46,318 nt of DNA, taken from positions 1 through 46,318 of the IMG/VR virus record IMGVR_UViG_3300042294_003496; one strand, 5' to 3'. How positions within the stretch are numbered: the stretch's first letter is position 1; each line of letters starts with the position of its first letter. A program made the translations under genes and the position numbers. The notes under the pieces were generated by a model, which had not been told where the DNA came from, made no database searches, and worked only from the letters and a program-made list of their open reading frames with translations. Below, one piece after another: positions 17,894 to 27,152 of this stretch. Source of the DNA: a virus.

Positions 17894-20800
17894 TTATCCT
17901 ATAACCACCACTTCGGATGAATTTGGTCCTGGACTAAAAGTTGAATCTGCAATCAAATCAAAATGAGTTATTGTCTTAGATCCTTGCCAAACTCCCATGG
18001 CTGAATTAACAATTTGTGAAGATCCCCAATTAGCCGGACGGAGAGGAGTTACAACTACAGTGTAATTAGTATTAGTCATAGGCGTGGTGAATGTACATCG
18101 CACTCTTCCAATTTGACCACCAGTAGGTATACTGAATGAAAGATTCCCCGATACTATCGTACTAATAGTACTCCCATTTAATTGATATGAACCGTGTGCC
18201 TTAACACCAAATGATGTTGTTGGTGTTGGTATATCAATAGTAATATTTCCATCACTATCAGGAATTTGCCCATTAACCGTAATCTTACTGACCACATGTC
18301 CCGTAGAACCGATTTGGAAATGTCTACTGTCAAATGATGCAGCACCTGTCAGCGTATTAGAGGCTCCTGGTATATTTGGTGCACTTACTACTGTGGTAAC
18401 TTTCTTCAAATTGTTATTTGAATCAAGAACAACATAAGATGACGGGCTAGTTATAGTAGCAAGTCCCTTAGGAATGTTAATGTCAACAGTTGCAGGTGTA
18501 CTATCCTTTCTTGTGAAAGTGAAAACATCTTCTGCGGCATTTGGCGAAGATCCACCACCAAGAACAATACTAAATTTCCTAGTAATCGTACTTGAAGTTT
18601 CTGCACGATCAATTCTGCCTCTAATTCCAGAGGAGAACTTTACCTCATTTACATCGTCAGATGCAGTTCCCTTCCCATACATTAAAAGAGAGCAAGCATC
18701 ATTAGTTGCACCAAGAGCGTTGTCATTGAAAATTGCAATGGAAGAAGTACCAATGGTTCCGCCACGAACTTTAATCGCAGCCTGACTCATAGGTGCAATA
18801 ACAGTTGAAAGTGTGTTCCAAGAAGAACCAGACCAACCACTTTCAACTAGAAGATCACCATATCCATTTGATGCTTCAGAATATGGATTTCCACGAATAG
18901 ACCATCTTGTATAGTTACTGATATTGTCAGAACTGATGACTCCCTTGTGAGTCAACCCACCCGATGAGAACGGATATTTCACTATACTGACATCATTAAA
19001 TGTCGCACCGCCGCCAAATGAGGCTCCTGATCGAACAATCAATAGTGAAGAACCATTGTCACCTATGACGGCACCACCTGTTATGGTGAGTCTATTTGCG
19101 AATGTTGCCCCACCGTCAGATCCATCACTCAAAACATGTGCATTTGATCTAAATGTATTTCTTTGTGAGGATGTGACTGTCTGTGAACTATCGTAGCGAA
19201 CATAACGATCATCATGATTATGTCCTGTAAGGATAATTGCACTAAGACCCTTCTGTGCACGAATAATCCAATGAACAGTAACATACTCTTGCATGTTATC
19301 GAATGGCTGTGCTGTACTTACCCCTAGAGGGCCACGGGCAGTAAAGTAAGTATCAACAGTACTGTCCGAAGTTGGTTGACCAAAACCAACTCCGATTTCA
19401 GCGTCTAAACCAGTATTGATAGATGCAGATGTTAGTCTATGCTCATGCGGTGGAATATTTGCAGCAGACAGAGTAACTTGATTCGTTCCACCAATATCAC
19501 CGACAGAAATACTCGGTGTAAGGGAACCTGTCAGACCTTTAGTTGCACCAACAAGAATTCTACGGCGTAAGTCGGGAATAAAGAAAACGCTTGTATAACT
19601 TTCAGATGGAGTCTTTAGTCTACCTCTAATTCTAAACGAAGTTGCTCCATTGAAAGTTTCATATGCAAATGTGTTTTCGTCAAAACTTACAGTTGTTCCA
19701 TTTACAGATGTAACAAATGTGTCCGATTCTCTCAGGACTCCACCTACAGTTGCCTCGACAGTAACTGCATCATTCACTAAAAGTCCACGATTCCATCCTG
19801 CAATATCTATCGGAACATTACCCCCAACATTAGGGTTATAAGAACTATTCAATGTCCCATCAGCATAGAACTTCTGCCCAATAGCGGTATGCAGTTCTGT
19901 CCACAATGATTTTTCGAGTCTTCTACCATCACATAGCAACCACCCTGATGGAATATATTCAATTTCTCCACTAAAAGGCTGTATGATCCCTACCGGCATC
20001 AGACCTTGAATATCAACAACATCACTCAGCGTTCCTGTTGCGCCTGCACCGCCTCCACTTGGAATTCCACCAAATACAGCACCAAGATAATTGTGAACAT
20101 AGGCACTATCTGGACCGAGTGCAACTATAAGTGGCTTACGAATTTCACCAAGTTGGAGTTGACTTGCCCCACCATCAGGATCAGCAATCATTCCACGAAC
20201 ATTGTCTGCACTCAAAAAGTATGCATTTCCGGGTGCCAATGGAAGAATCGATGCGATTCTTGAAGATGCAGTACCAGTAAGACCTGATATGTATCCTTTA
20301 GTCGTAACACAGAAATTATTAGCATTCACAACTCTACTAACGATACCCAATACTTCTGCATTTTCAGGACTCGTTGCAATCGCACCAGTTATTGTTAAAT
20401 TATCCGGATCAAGTCTTACAACATCACCAATTACAAAACTATGAGCAGTTACAGAGTAACACTTACCGATTGATGAATTATCGAAGTCAATCCAGCCTGG
20501 ATCAATCGTTCCACTTGCTCTTGCAACAGGAATGCTGAATGGCGTTGGCATCGTAGTGCCGTGTGCACCATCTAAGAAATCGACATTCAGTCTTTGTGCA
20601 AAATGGTCTATTGCATTATCACTTTGTCCCGTTGGTCCTGTGATGTAAGGATATTGTGGACCCGATGCTCCCGACCAAATCGTGAATTTGTCTTGTTCCC
20701 CGTGATTTAAACTCTGTTTGAAAGAGAATACAAGAGGCTGCTGTGAACCCGTAGAACCGTAGTTATATCTTGTAATACCCCAATATCCATACGGAGCATC

Positions 20801-21994
20801 TAAAGATCCTCCTGTACCCAATCCACCGAGTCTTATTGAAGTATTTGCTCCTTCATGGCCGATGAAATGGAACTTATCATTATAATCATCTTTGTAAGCC
20901 GCAACATCTGGGTCGTAGTAACCAAATGCCTTAAATCTTGAAGAATAAATGTGTAAATCTGTGCCGCTGACACCAAGATTGGTGTCTGCCATGAATGTAT
21001 TCACTACTTCTTGATATGGTCCTTGCTCATAAACCCATATGAAGTGTTTATCACTATCCGAACCACGAACTCTTATCCCCGCTTCATCCAACTCAATATC
21101 ACCATAGAAATTTTCAGTAGTAGTTGGTCCAGCAATCATTGAGAAATCAAGAACAGTTCCCGTGATGCTGATACTGCCTCCCGATACAATATCATTTACT
21201 CCACCAAAAACAAAGTTATGTAATTTTAGTGTTGTAAACGATGGATAGAAATTTACTTCACTAACTTGACCACTAGTGGTGTAATCAGTTGGATTAGTCA
21301 CTCCAGGATCATAATAATAGAAGGTAGCACCTTGTGCGGGGAATCCCCCATATGTTGGACCAGTGACATCGATAGCAACGATTCTATGGTATGCAAGTTC
21401 AATTACTTTATCTTCTATACGAAGATCATTTGAATCGACATTTGATGCAGTACCTTGAACACTCAAATTTCCATTTATACTGACATTACCATTGAATTGA
21501 AATCCAGGAGGCAAATAGACAGTTGGGGGCAGAATGTGCTGTGCGCTAATTCTCTTAGGAGTTCCTGCACCCGAACCAAGTCTATTATCAAGAGTATCAC
21601 TGACTATAAACCAGTCGTTTATGTTCGGGAATGATGTTAGTGATCTATTTGCTACAATCGCATCTGAGAAACCCGTCACGCCGAGTGTCAACATGTTTGA
21701 CACATCTATCATCGTGTGGTTTAGATAGTAATTTGGAGTTAATGTTGTACCGACACCAATTCCGGGTCCAGGCCATACTTTCAAAGTAATGACACCGTTT
21801 GTGTCACCATTCACGCAAGTTGAATTTAAAGTCAAACCACCATCAGTTTGCCCAACATTAACATCATAGATTTGTAGTGGATTTATAGCATCAATTATCT
21901 CATTTGTTCTATCGTACCATGTATGAAATGTGTCCGATAGGACTAAATTTGAAATATTAATTAGGTCGCAGTTGCCGGTACATGTGCAGGACAT
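17894..21994 (-). CDS. Fibre B: large collar-domain tail fibre
   Basis: A 1366-residue fibre. The N-terminus has a Cys cluster (SCTCTGNC) followed by LVLSDTFHTWYDRTNEIIDA, the anchoring motif I know from cyanophage-type fibres, and NGNVSINGNLSVQGTAS with EDKVIELA near 168-201, a repeated shaft element of such fibres. Then come beta-rich shaft domains, an adaptor with TAHSFVIGDVVRLD (about 515-640), a tail collar domain (about 665-912; PVGIIQPFSG, GWLLCDGRRLEKSLW, FFIPDLRRRILVGA, HEH at 850-852, VTVHWIIRAQKG), further shaft repeats, and a beta tip ending VVVIG. It shares the adaptor-collar pair with fibre A. It is preceded by a small coiled-coil gene (TAATG overlap) and follows the DUF4815-type gene, so it probably attaches at the baseplate. 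Confidence 0.92.
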   Translation of the reverse strand: MSCTCTGNCDLINISNLVLSDTFHTWYDRTNEIIDAINPLQIYDVNVGQTDGGLTLNSTCVNGDTNGVITLKVWPGPGIGVGTTLTPNYYLNHTMIDVSNMLTLGVTGFSDAIVANRSLTSFPNINDWFIVSDTLDNRLGSGAGTPKRISAQHILPPTVYLPPGFQFNGNVSINGNLSVQGTASNVDSNDLRIEDKVIELAYHRIVAIDVTGPTYGGFPAQGATFYYYDPGVTNPTDYTTSGQVSEVNFYPSFTTLKLHNFVFGGVNDIVSGGSISITGTVLDFSMIAGPTTTENFYGDIELDEAGIRVRGSDSDKHFIWVYEQGPYQEVVNTFMADTNLGVSGTDLHIYSSRFKAFGYYDPDVAAYKDDYNDKFHFIGHEGANTSIRLGGLGTGGSLDAPYGYWGITRYNYGSTGSQQPLVFSFKQSLNHGEQDKFTIWSGASGPQYPYITGPTGQSDNAIDHFAQRLNVDFLDGAHGTTMPTPFSIPVARASGTIDPGWIDFDNSSIGKCYSVTAHSFVIGDVVRLDPDNLTITGAIATSPENAEVLGIVSRVVNANNFCVTTKGYISGLTGTASSRIASILPLAPGNAYFLSADNVRGMIADPDGGASQLQLGEIRKPLIVALGPDSAYVHNYLGAVFGGIPSGGGAGATGTLSDVVDIQGLMPVGIIQPFSGEIEYIPSGWLLCDGRRLEKSLWTELHTAIGQKFYADGTLNSSYNPNVGGNVPIDIAGWNRGLLVNDAVTVEATVGGVLRESDTFVTSVNGTTVSFDENTFAYETFNGATSFRIRGRLKTPSESYTSVFFIPDLRRRILVGATKGLTGSLTPSISVGDIGGTNQVTLSAANIPPHEHRLTSASINTGLDAEIGVGFGQPTSDSTVDTYFTARGPLGVSTAQPFDNMQEYVTVHWIIRAQKGLSAIILTGHNHDDRYVRYDSSQTVTSSQRNTFRSNAHVLSDGSDGGATFANRLTITGGAVIGDNGSSLLIVRSGASFGGGATFNDVSIVKYPFSSGGLTHKGVISSDNISNYTRWSIRGNPYSEASNGYGDLLVESGWSGSSWNTLSTVIAPMSQAAIKVRGGTIGTSSIAIFNDNALGATNDACSLLMYGKGTASDDVNEVKFSSGIRGRIDRAETSSTITRKFSIVLGGGSSPNAAEDVFTFTRKDSTPATVDINIPKGLATITSPSSYVVLDSNNNLKKVTTVVSAPNIPGASNTLTGAASFDSRHFQIGSTGHVVSKITVNGQIPDSDGNITIDIPTPTTSFGVKAHGSYQLNGSTISTIVSGNLSFSIPTGGQIGRVRCTFTTPMTNTNYTVVVTPLRPANWGSSQIVNSAMGVWQGSKTITHFDLIADSTFSPGPNSSEVVVIG

Positions 21995-22191
21995 TATGGC
22001 TTATTCCTTAATTGATCTATGATGGAACGAAGTTCCAATACCTCTAGTTCTAGCCTATTTAGTCTATCTCTTTCGGTCTGAATCTTTCTTCTCTTCTCTT
22101 CGTATGCCTTAATGGCATCAATATCGACTGAGAGAATGGCATTGGTTTTTGTATCCCGAACCATTTTGTTATTTTTAACGGGTACTTTCAT
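21994..22191 (-). CDS. Small coiled-coil protein in the fibre operon
   Basis: A 65-residue protein. The first half is VKNNKMVRDTKTNAILSVDI; the second half (about 30-62) is a long amphipathic charged helix, KRRKIQTERDRLNRLELEVL and onward, with heptad leucines, a clear coiled-coil candidate. Small proteins of this shape, with the RDTKTNAIL-type start, occur in T4-like marine phages beside baseplate genes, but I know no function. It overlaps the DUF4815 gene by ATGA and fibre B by TAATG, so its expression is coupled to both. Confidence 0.85.
   Translation of the reverse strand: MKVPVKNNKMVRDTKTNAILSVDIDAIKAYEEKRRKIQTERDRLNRLELEVLELRSIIDQLRNKP
22056..22062 (-). promoter_or_regulatory. Possible late promoter for fibre B
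   Basis: Minus-strand CTAAATA inside the 65-residue gene, 61 bases before the fibre B ATG. Being intragenic it is weaker evidence than the intergenic copies. Confidence 0.35.
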
Positions 22192-25100
22192 GTAGCCACC
22201 AATCTTAGATTTCTAATTCTTGGTAGAGATCTCGGATCGCTTGGTAAAGTCGATGTGCATGACGAATACATTACAATCTTTATGGCGAACGCCCTAAATT
22301 TAGAGAGTCCCAATCCGTCACTCGTATAAAGCACTTCTCTGAACTCATCAGAATTTTGTGAATATCCTGAGTCAGTAGTATTCAATTGAGTGTAACCAAT
22401 ACTACTAAAATCACCTTCCCCAACAGGAAGTGGTCTCACAAACACCTGAATAGATGAATCGTATGGATTACAGAGAGACATCTGAACATGAACATTTGTT
22501 GCCTCAAATCCTGGCTCAAGAGTTACTTGTTTAGTGATGTATCTTGCTTCGCTAGGTGCTGTTGCGCCCAGATTATTAGGGAACAATTCACGATTGGTAG
22601 CGACAACGAAGTTATTATTTACTTTATTTTCAACTACAAGATAGTGCGATGTTTCCACATCAAGAGAAGGAGAAACATAAGCATTTCCGATCATATTTGC
22701 TCTAACTTCTGAGAATTTACCTGTCCCCATGTTTCTCGTTGATCTTGTAGTTGGACGATTCAAATTTTTATTTGCTTGAGCAGCGATGAAAGAACCGCCA
22801 ATGTCACCTAACAACCCTCTTTCACTAAATGTGGTCGAAGTGTTTGATGGTGAAATATAGTTCATATTGATTCTCATGAGATCGAACTTAGTGTCAGATC
22901 CATAAGATTCATGATTATTTTCGTATTTCACATATCCAGACTGCGGCGAGAATTTGCAAAGATATACTGAGAATTTTAAGGAATCTGTTTCTTTCTTCGA
23001 AAGACTGCCTGTATTTTGCGGCAAGAATATGCTGCGTATTGCGGGTTGTTTAGTTGCCTTTTGTATTGGGTCACCTTCACTAAGACGAATTAGATCACTA
23101 CCGATAGACGCACCGAAAACAATATAATCACTACTATTCGTTGCAATAGCAATTGCATACTCTCTACCCGGAAGAAGATAAACTGGACTTGAGAAATCGA
23201 ATGTTGTTTCTGTAGATCCGTCTTCCGTTGTTGTAATACTTGAAGAATACAGAGTCCTTTGTCCAAATGGCATCACCTTTGAGGGGTGTGGATATCCACT
23301 TTGGGTTGGCTTTATCATAAGAGTAATCGCAGAATTTGGATCACTATCTTTTCCTGCAAATGCAACGCCAACGGTTTTCACAAACACACCATCGGGATAC
23401 TTAACAGGATCCACAAAGAAAGTCTGGCTCATTGGCTCGGTATAACCGAAGAAATCTGTAGATAATAACTCTGTCAAGTTAGACTGAATTTTATTCGACT
23501 TTGTCGATCTACGACGAACAATAGCAGAGCGAGTTGAGAGTATCTCATCTTCGGGTAAAGTATCAATACTTCCCGATGAATTGAAAATAGCGTCAGCGGC
23601 CATAGTTGTCTCAGAGACAGTATTAGTACTACTGTCGGTGATTCTGAAAACTCTACGGCCAGTTAAGAACTCATTTTCCACATCCTGACTCATAATATAT
23701 TTCAGATTACTGATCTCACCCTTTTCACTTGTGATTTGTGAACCACCTGTGCAATATGCTGTGATATCAACATCATCAACAAACACATAGAATTTAGTAT
23801 TTGGCTTTAGGCCATACGCATTCATTGTTATTGTTTTGTCTCGCATATAAGGAACGACATCTTTTCGGATGACTTTAGAGATAGACTTTCTCTTTATCCC
23901 TTCGGGAACACCAGACTTAAATGTGTTTCCTAAACTGAGACCTTTAGTTCCTGCAACCACTGAATTCTTCGTGTCAACAATATTTTGTTTTGTATTGACC
24001 TCATTAGCAACTTCACGACCATACCAAATTGATTCCCAATCGTTCCATTGTGTACCGAAACCATCGCCTGATTGCCAAGCATCATTTTCACCATCAACAT
24101 TGACCTTTACTGATGGAGTAATTCCTGTGTCAAACCAGAAATCACAAGAAGGAGACAGCATCAGAGAGCCAAGGTAATTGAAAACATTTGATGGGTTAAT
24201 TGTATATGTTCTTGTAGTGAGAGGCTGAACTATTTCTGCCTGTGTCGTATAGTTCAAAGTCACGATTCCGTCACCCGAAGTTGTCAGTCCTGAGATTTCT
24301 GATGGCCCCGTGAGCGCAAAAACCCGAGAAACAAATGGAGGACGAAGTTCATTCTTCTCAAAATCTACAGATGCAGCATACATTGAGTTGGTGACATCAC
24401 CAATATTGTGTCCCTTGAATTGATCGACTAAAATACCCTTCTTAGGAATTTCAATATTGCTGTCATCGACAATCGATATGGATTTTGCCTCTTGTTCAAG
24501 AAGCGTCAATGTTGTATAGTATTCTACTGCTTCTATTCTCTTTTCCAGTTCACCGATATCACGCATCGTGTAACGCTTATTTTCCACGAATCTAATAGAC
24601 ACATCTTTCTTATCGAATGTATATGGATTCACCGTAACTGAGTAGAGTGTCATTGCATTCGGATCATCAGGTGGAGATTGAGCATCAAGACTCGGAACTC
24701 CACTAATTACTGAGAATGTTCTATCTCTATTCAAAACAATTTTGTCTGTTCTTGGAAGATAGTGTTGATACGAGAAAAGTTGATCGTTTGCAGCAGTATT
24801 GATTGGGAACCAAGGATAACCAACGACATTACCACTTGAACCACGATCAGGTCTAAAGTCGATCACATCTGCTAGATCATATATCTTTCCAGTTGTTCTA
24901 CTAGAATATTTTGGAATATCAGAGTATGGAGAAGGATAGGAATCAACTATGAATGGTCCACGATTTCCAGATCTCTCATATCTCTTTATCGTTGCTTGGA
25001 ATGGACCTGTAACTCCAGTGACTCCCGCCAATAAACTCAGTCTAGACCAATCATACAAATTATCTCTTTGTCCATTGTCAAATGTGAAGTATTGCTTTAG

Positions 25101-27137
25101 TTGTGTTGTTGTGTCTTTGACTCCTGTAACAGATATGATATCAAAAACATCCACTTTTCCTGCAAGATACAGAACACTGTTATTGTATTGATCTGTTGTT
25201 AATCCAGAAAATATTCCAGTAAATCCGCCAGCAGCAGTAAATCCAATATTTTCGGTTACGACAGTCTTATTTCTACGAAGATCAGGGTAATCAAGCGCAC
25301 GGACATCGATTGATGTTACGATATACACCTTTTCTCCAGATATAACTCCTGGTCCCGTTAAAGTCAGATCAAGTTCTTGGTCATTTCTTCTGTAGGCAGT
25401 CCCACCAATTGGCAATCCACTTCTAGTGAATGCCATGACATCTTCATCTGGCAAAACCGTATAGTCTTGTGGAACAGAGAATGCAACATCAGTCGCACTT
25501 GCAGTGTAATCAGTGATGTTGACAACACCTCTTGAACCATTTGATCCGACGGAGGGGAAGTTTCCTGCCCCTAGTGTCACTTCAAAGAAGCCTGCGATTG
25601 AATAATTAGCATCAGTTACTGTTTTACCTCTTGTTCCCGTTGGATATTCAAACAGAAGATTACTATTCTGTAGGTTGATTAAACCATCATTTCCAGTAAC
25701 TGAAAATGCATGTGCTGTCCCCGAAGATGCGTGATGAATTCTAGTCACATCGTCAAACGATGCGGTTCCAGACATTTCAACATTGAAAAGATGTAAATTA
25801 TAGACACTATTGGCAACACTATAAGGTTCTATCCAACGCAATCTTGCTGTGCCTATCTGATCTCTTGCAGCACCTGAAATGCCTCTACCAAGATAGACAA
25901 GTTGCTCGTCATCAAATGCAATTCCAGTCAAAGAACTTGCAATATTTGTAAATTGAACTCTGCAATATGGACCTAAAGATCTATTGAAATATTTGTCAGT
26001 TATTGTTCTGACATGTGCAGCATCTCTGGCTGTATTGATAGGAAGTCTTGTTATTCCTTGAGTTTCAAACTCATATCCAAAAATATATGCTTTTCCTGGT
26101 TCTAAATCTGCAAAAAGATTTGCGGTAGCACCATCACCGCTGATGCCAGGTCCATCTACCATGTTCAGTTCAAATGGACGAACTGTATAGTTTCCAGACT
26201 CGTCATATGTTCTTCTTGCTAATGTATCCTCTAGAACAGCGTAATCAGGATACTTCTCTATCTTAATTGGACTCCCATTAACTAATCGTAAAAATTCTAT
26301 GAAGTCTTTTCGTGAGAAGTTGTCAGTTGCACTTGTATTTGCCGCAGTAAATCCATATTGAACTATATTGAGATCAATTTTGAATCTATCTGCGCCTGGT
26401 GCGTTGTAATTGTAAGATCCAAATGCGGGGTCATTTAGCGATGTATCTTCTTCCGCTTGAACAAATCCCTTTACGACATTTAAACCGACTCTTGTCGTAG
26501 GCGATCCGTACATTCTAACTTGAGACCCAGCAGAACCAGAAAGCGAATAAGCACCGATAGACTGTGCATCATTCAGTACAAAAAATCCTTCTGTGAAGCG
26601 AACTCCGCTATCTACAGAAACAACTAATGCCGTTCCGGTTGGAGGAACAACTCCTGATGTTGCTCCTGTAATGCTAGCGACAACATATGTTCCATTTCCT
26701 GCCGTTCCGCCAATGTAATCGCCCCAAGCAAAAGCGGTTCCGCCTTCTAAGTATTCAAAAAATACTACTGGAATATTGTCAATCGATGATGCCGTGTACC
26801 CATTCTCAGTATGAACAATTTTAGCCTTAGCCTTGCCTCCAGCAGAAATTATCGTACCGAGAAAATCAGAAACATCATTTGTTCCCGACAGCCCCGAAAC
26901 ACGGGCAAATCTCAAACTATTAACTGTTATCTTACCATCTAAAACCATGCTCCCTTCTTCGAAGACATGATTACCGAATCTTTCAATCTGATTCTGTAAG
27001 ATTGTTTGAAGTTGGGTTAGTTCACGACCTTGAACACCAAATCCTGGTCTAAACATAATACGAAGAAACTTTTTGCTCTCGCTAAAATCATCGTAATAAG
27101 GGTCAGTATTGAATAGTTCTGGAATATATGATGGCAT
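22188..27137 (-). CDS. Giant DUF4815-type baseplate/fibre structural protein
   Basis: A 1649-residue virion protein. The N-terminus (PELFNTDPYYDDFSESKKFL, FRPGFGVQGRELTQLQTILQ, NQIERFGNHVFEEGSMVLDG) is the DUF4815 signature found in large structural proteins of marine T4-like phages. The middle is beta-rich with many G/T/S residues; residues about 850-890 have a helical segment (ELEKRIEAVEYYTTLTLLEQ) that could trimerise; the C-terminal part includes SQTFFVDPVKYPDGVFV and further jelly-roll-like segments. It lies between gp8 and the fibres, where T4 has genes 9, 10 and 11, none of which I can find; a role as the baseplate periphery holding the fibres is inferred. Start has AAGGT ten bases upstream. 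Confidence 0.9.
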   Translation of the reverse strand: MPSYIPELFNTDPYYDDFSESKKFLRIMFRPGFGVQGRELTQLQTILQNQIERFGNHVFEEGSMVLDGKITVNSLRFARVSGLSGTNDVSDFLGTIISAGGKAKAKIVHTENGYTASSIDNIPVVFFEYLEGGTAFAWGDYIGGTAGNGTYVVASITGATSGVVPPTGTALVVSVDSGVRFTEGFFVLNDAQSIGAYSLSGSAGSQVRMYGSPTTRVGLNVVKGFVQAEEDTSLNDPAFGSYNYNAPGADRFKIDLNIVQYGFTAANTSATDNFSRKDFIEFLRLVNGSPIKIEKYPDYAVLEDTLARRTYDESGNYTVRPFELNMVDGPGISGDGATANLFADLEPGKAYIFGYEFETQGITRLPINTARDAAHVRTITDKYFNRSLGPYCRVQFTNIASSLTGIAFDDEQLVYLGRGISGAARDQIGTARLRWIEPYSVANSVYNLHLFNVEMSGTASFDDVTRIHHASSGTAHAFSVTGNDGLINLQNSNLLFEYPTGTRGKTVTDANYSIAGFFEVTLGAGNFPSVGSNGSRGVVNITDYTASATDVAFSVPQDYTVLPDEDVMAFTRSGLPIGGTAYRRNDQELDLTLTGPGVISGEKVYIVTSIDVRALDYPDLRRNKTVVTENIGFTAAGGFTGIFSGLTTDQYNNSVLYLAGKVDVFDIISVTGVKDTTTQLKQYFTFDNGQRDNLYDWSRLSLLAGVTGVTGPFQATIKRYERSGNRGPFIVDSYPSPYSDIPKYSSRTTGKIYDLADVIDFRPDRGSSGNVVGYPWFPINTAANDQLFSYQHYLPRTDKIVLNRDRTFSVISGVPSLDAQSPPDDPNAMTLYSVTVNPYTFDKKDVSIRFVENKRYTMRDIGELEKRIEAVEYYTTLTLLEQEAKSISIVDDSNIEIPKKGILVDQFKGHNIGDVTNSMYAASVDFEKNELRPPFVSRVFALTGPSEISGLTTSGDGIVTLNYTTQAEIVQPLTTRTYTINPSNVFNYLGSLMLSPSCDFWFDTGITPSVKVNVDGENDAWQSGDGFGTQWNDWESIWYGREVANEVNTKQNIVDTKNSVVAGTKGLSLGNTFKSGVPEGIKRKSISKVIRKDVVPYMRDKTITMNAYGLKPNTKFYVFVDDVDITAYCTGGSQITSEKGEISNLKYIMSQDVENEFLTGRRVFRITDSSTNTVSETTMAADAIFNSSGSIDTLPEDEILSTRSAIVRRRSTKSNKIQSNLTELLSTDFFGYTEPMSQTFFVDPVKYPDGVFVKTVGVAFAGKDSDPNSAITLMIKPTQSGYPHPSKVMPFGQRTLYSSSITTTEDGSTETTFDFSSPVYLLPGREYAIAIATNSSDYIVFGASIGSDLIRLSEGDPIQKATKQPAIRSIFLPQNTGSLSKKETDSLKFSVYLCKFSPQSGYVKYENNHESYGSDTKFDLMRINMNYISPSNTSTTFSERGLLGDIGGSFIAAQANKNLNRPTTRSTRNMGTGKFSEVRANMIGNAYVSPSLDVETSHYLVVENKVNNNFVVATNRELFPNNLGATAPSEARYITKQVTLEPGFEATNVHVQMSLCNPYDSSIQVFVRPLPVGEGDFSSIGYTQLNTTDSGYSQNSDEFREVLYTSDGLGLSKFRAFAIKIVMYSSCTSTLPSDPRSLPRIRNLRLVAT

Positions 27138-27152
27138 TTTTTACCTTACTTA

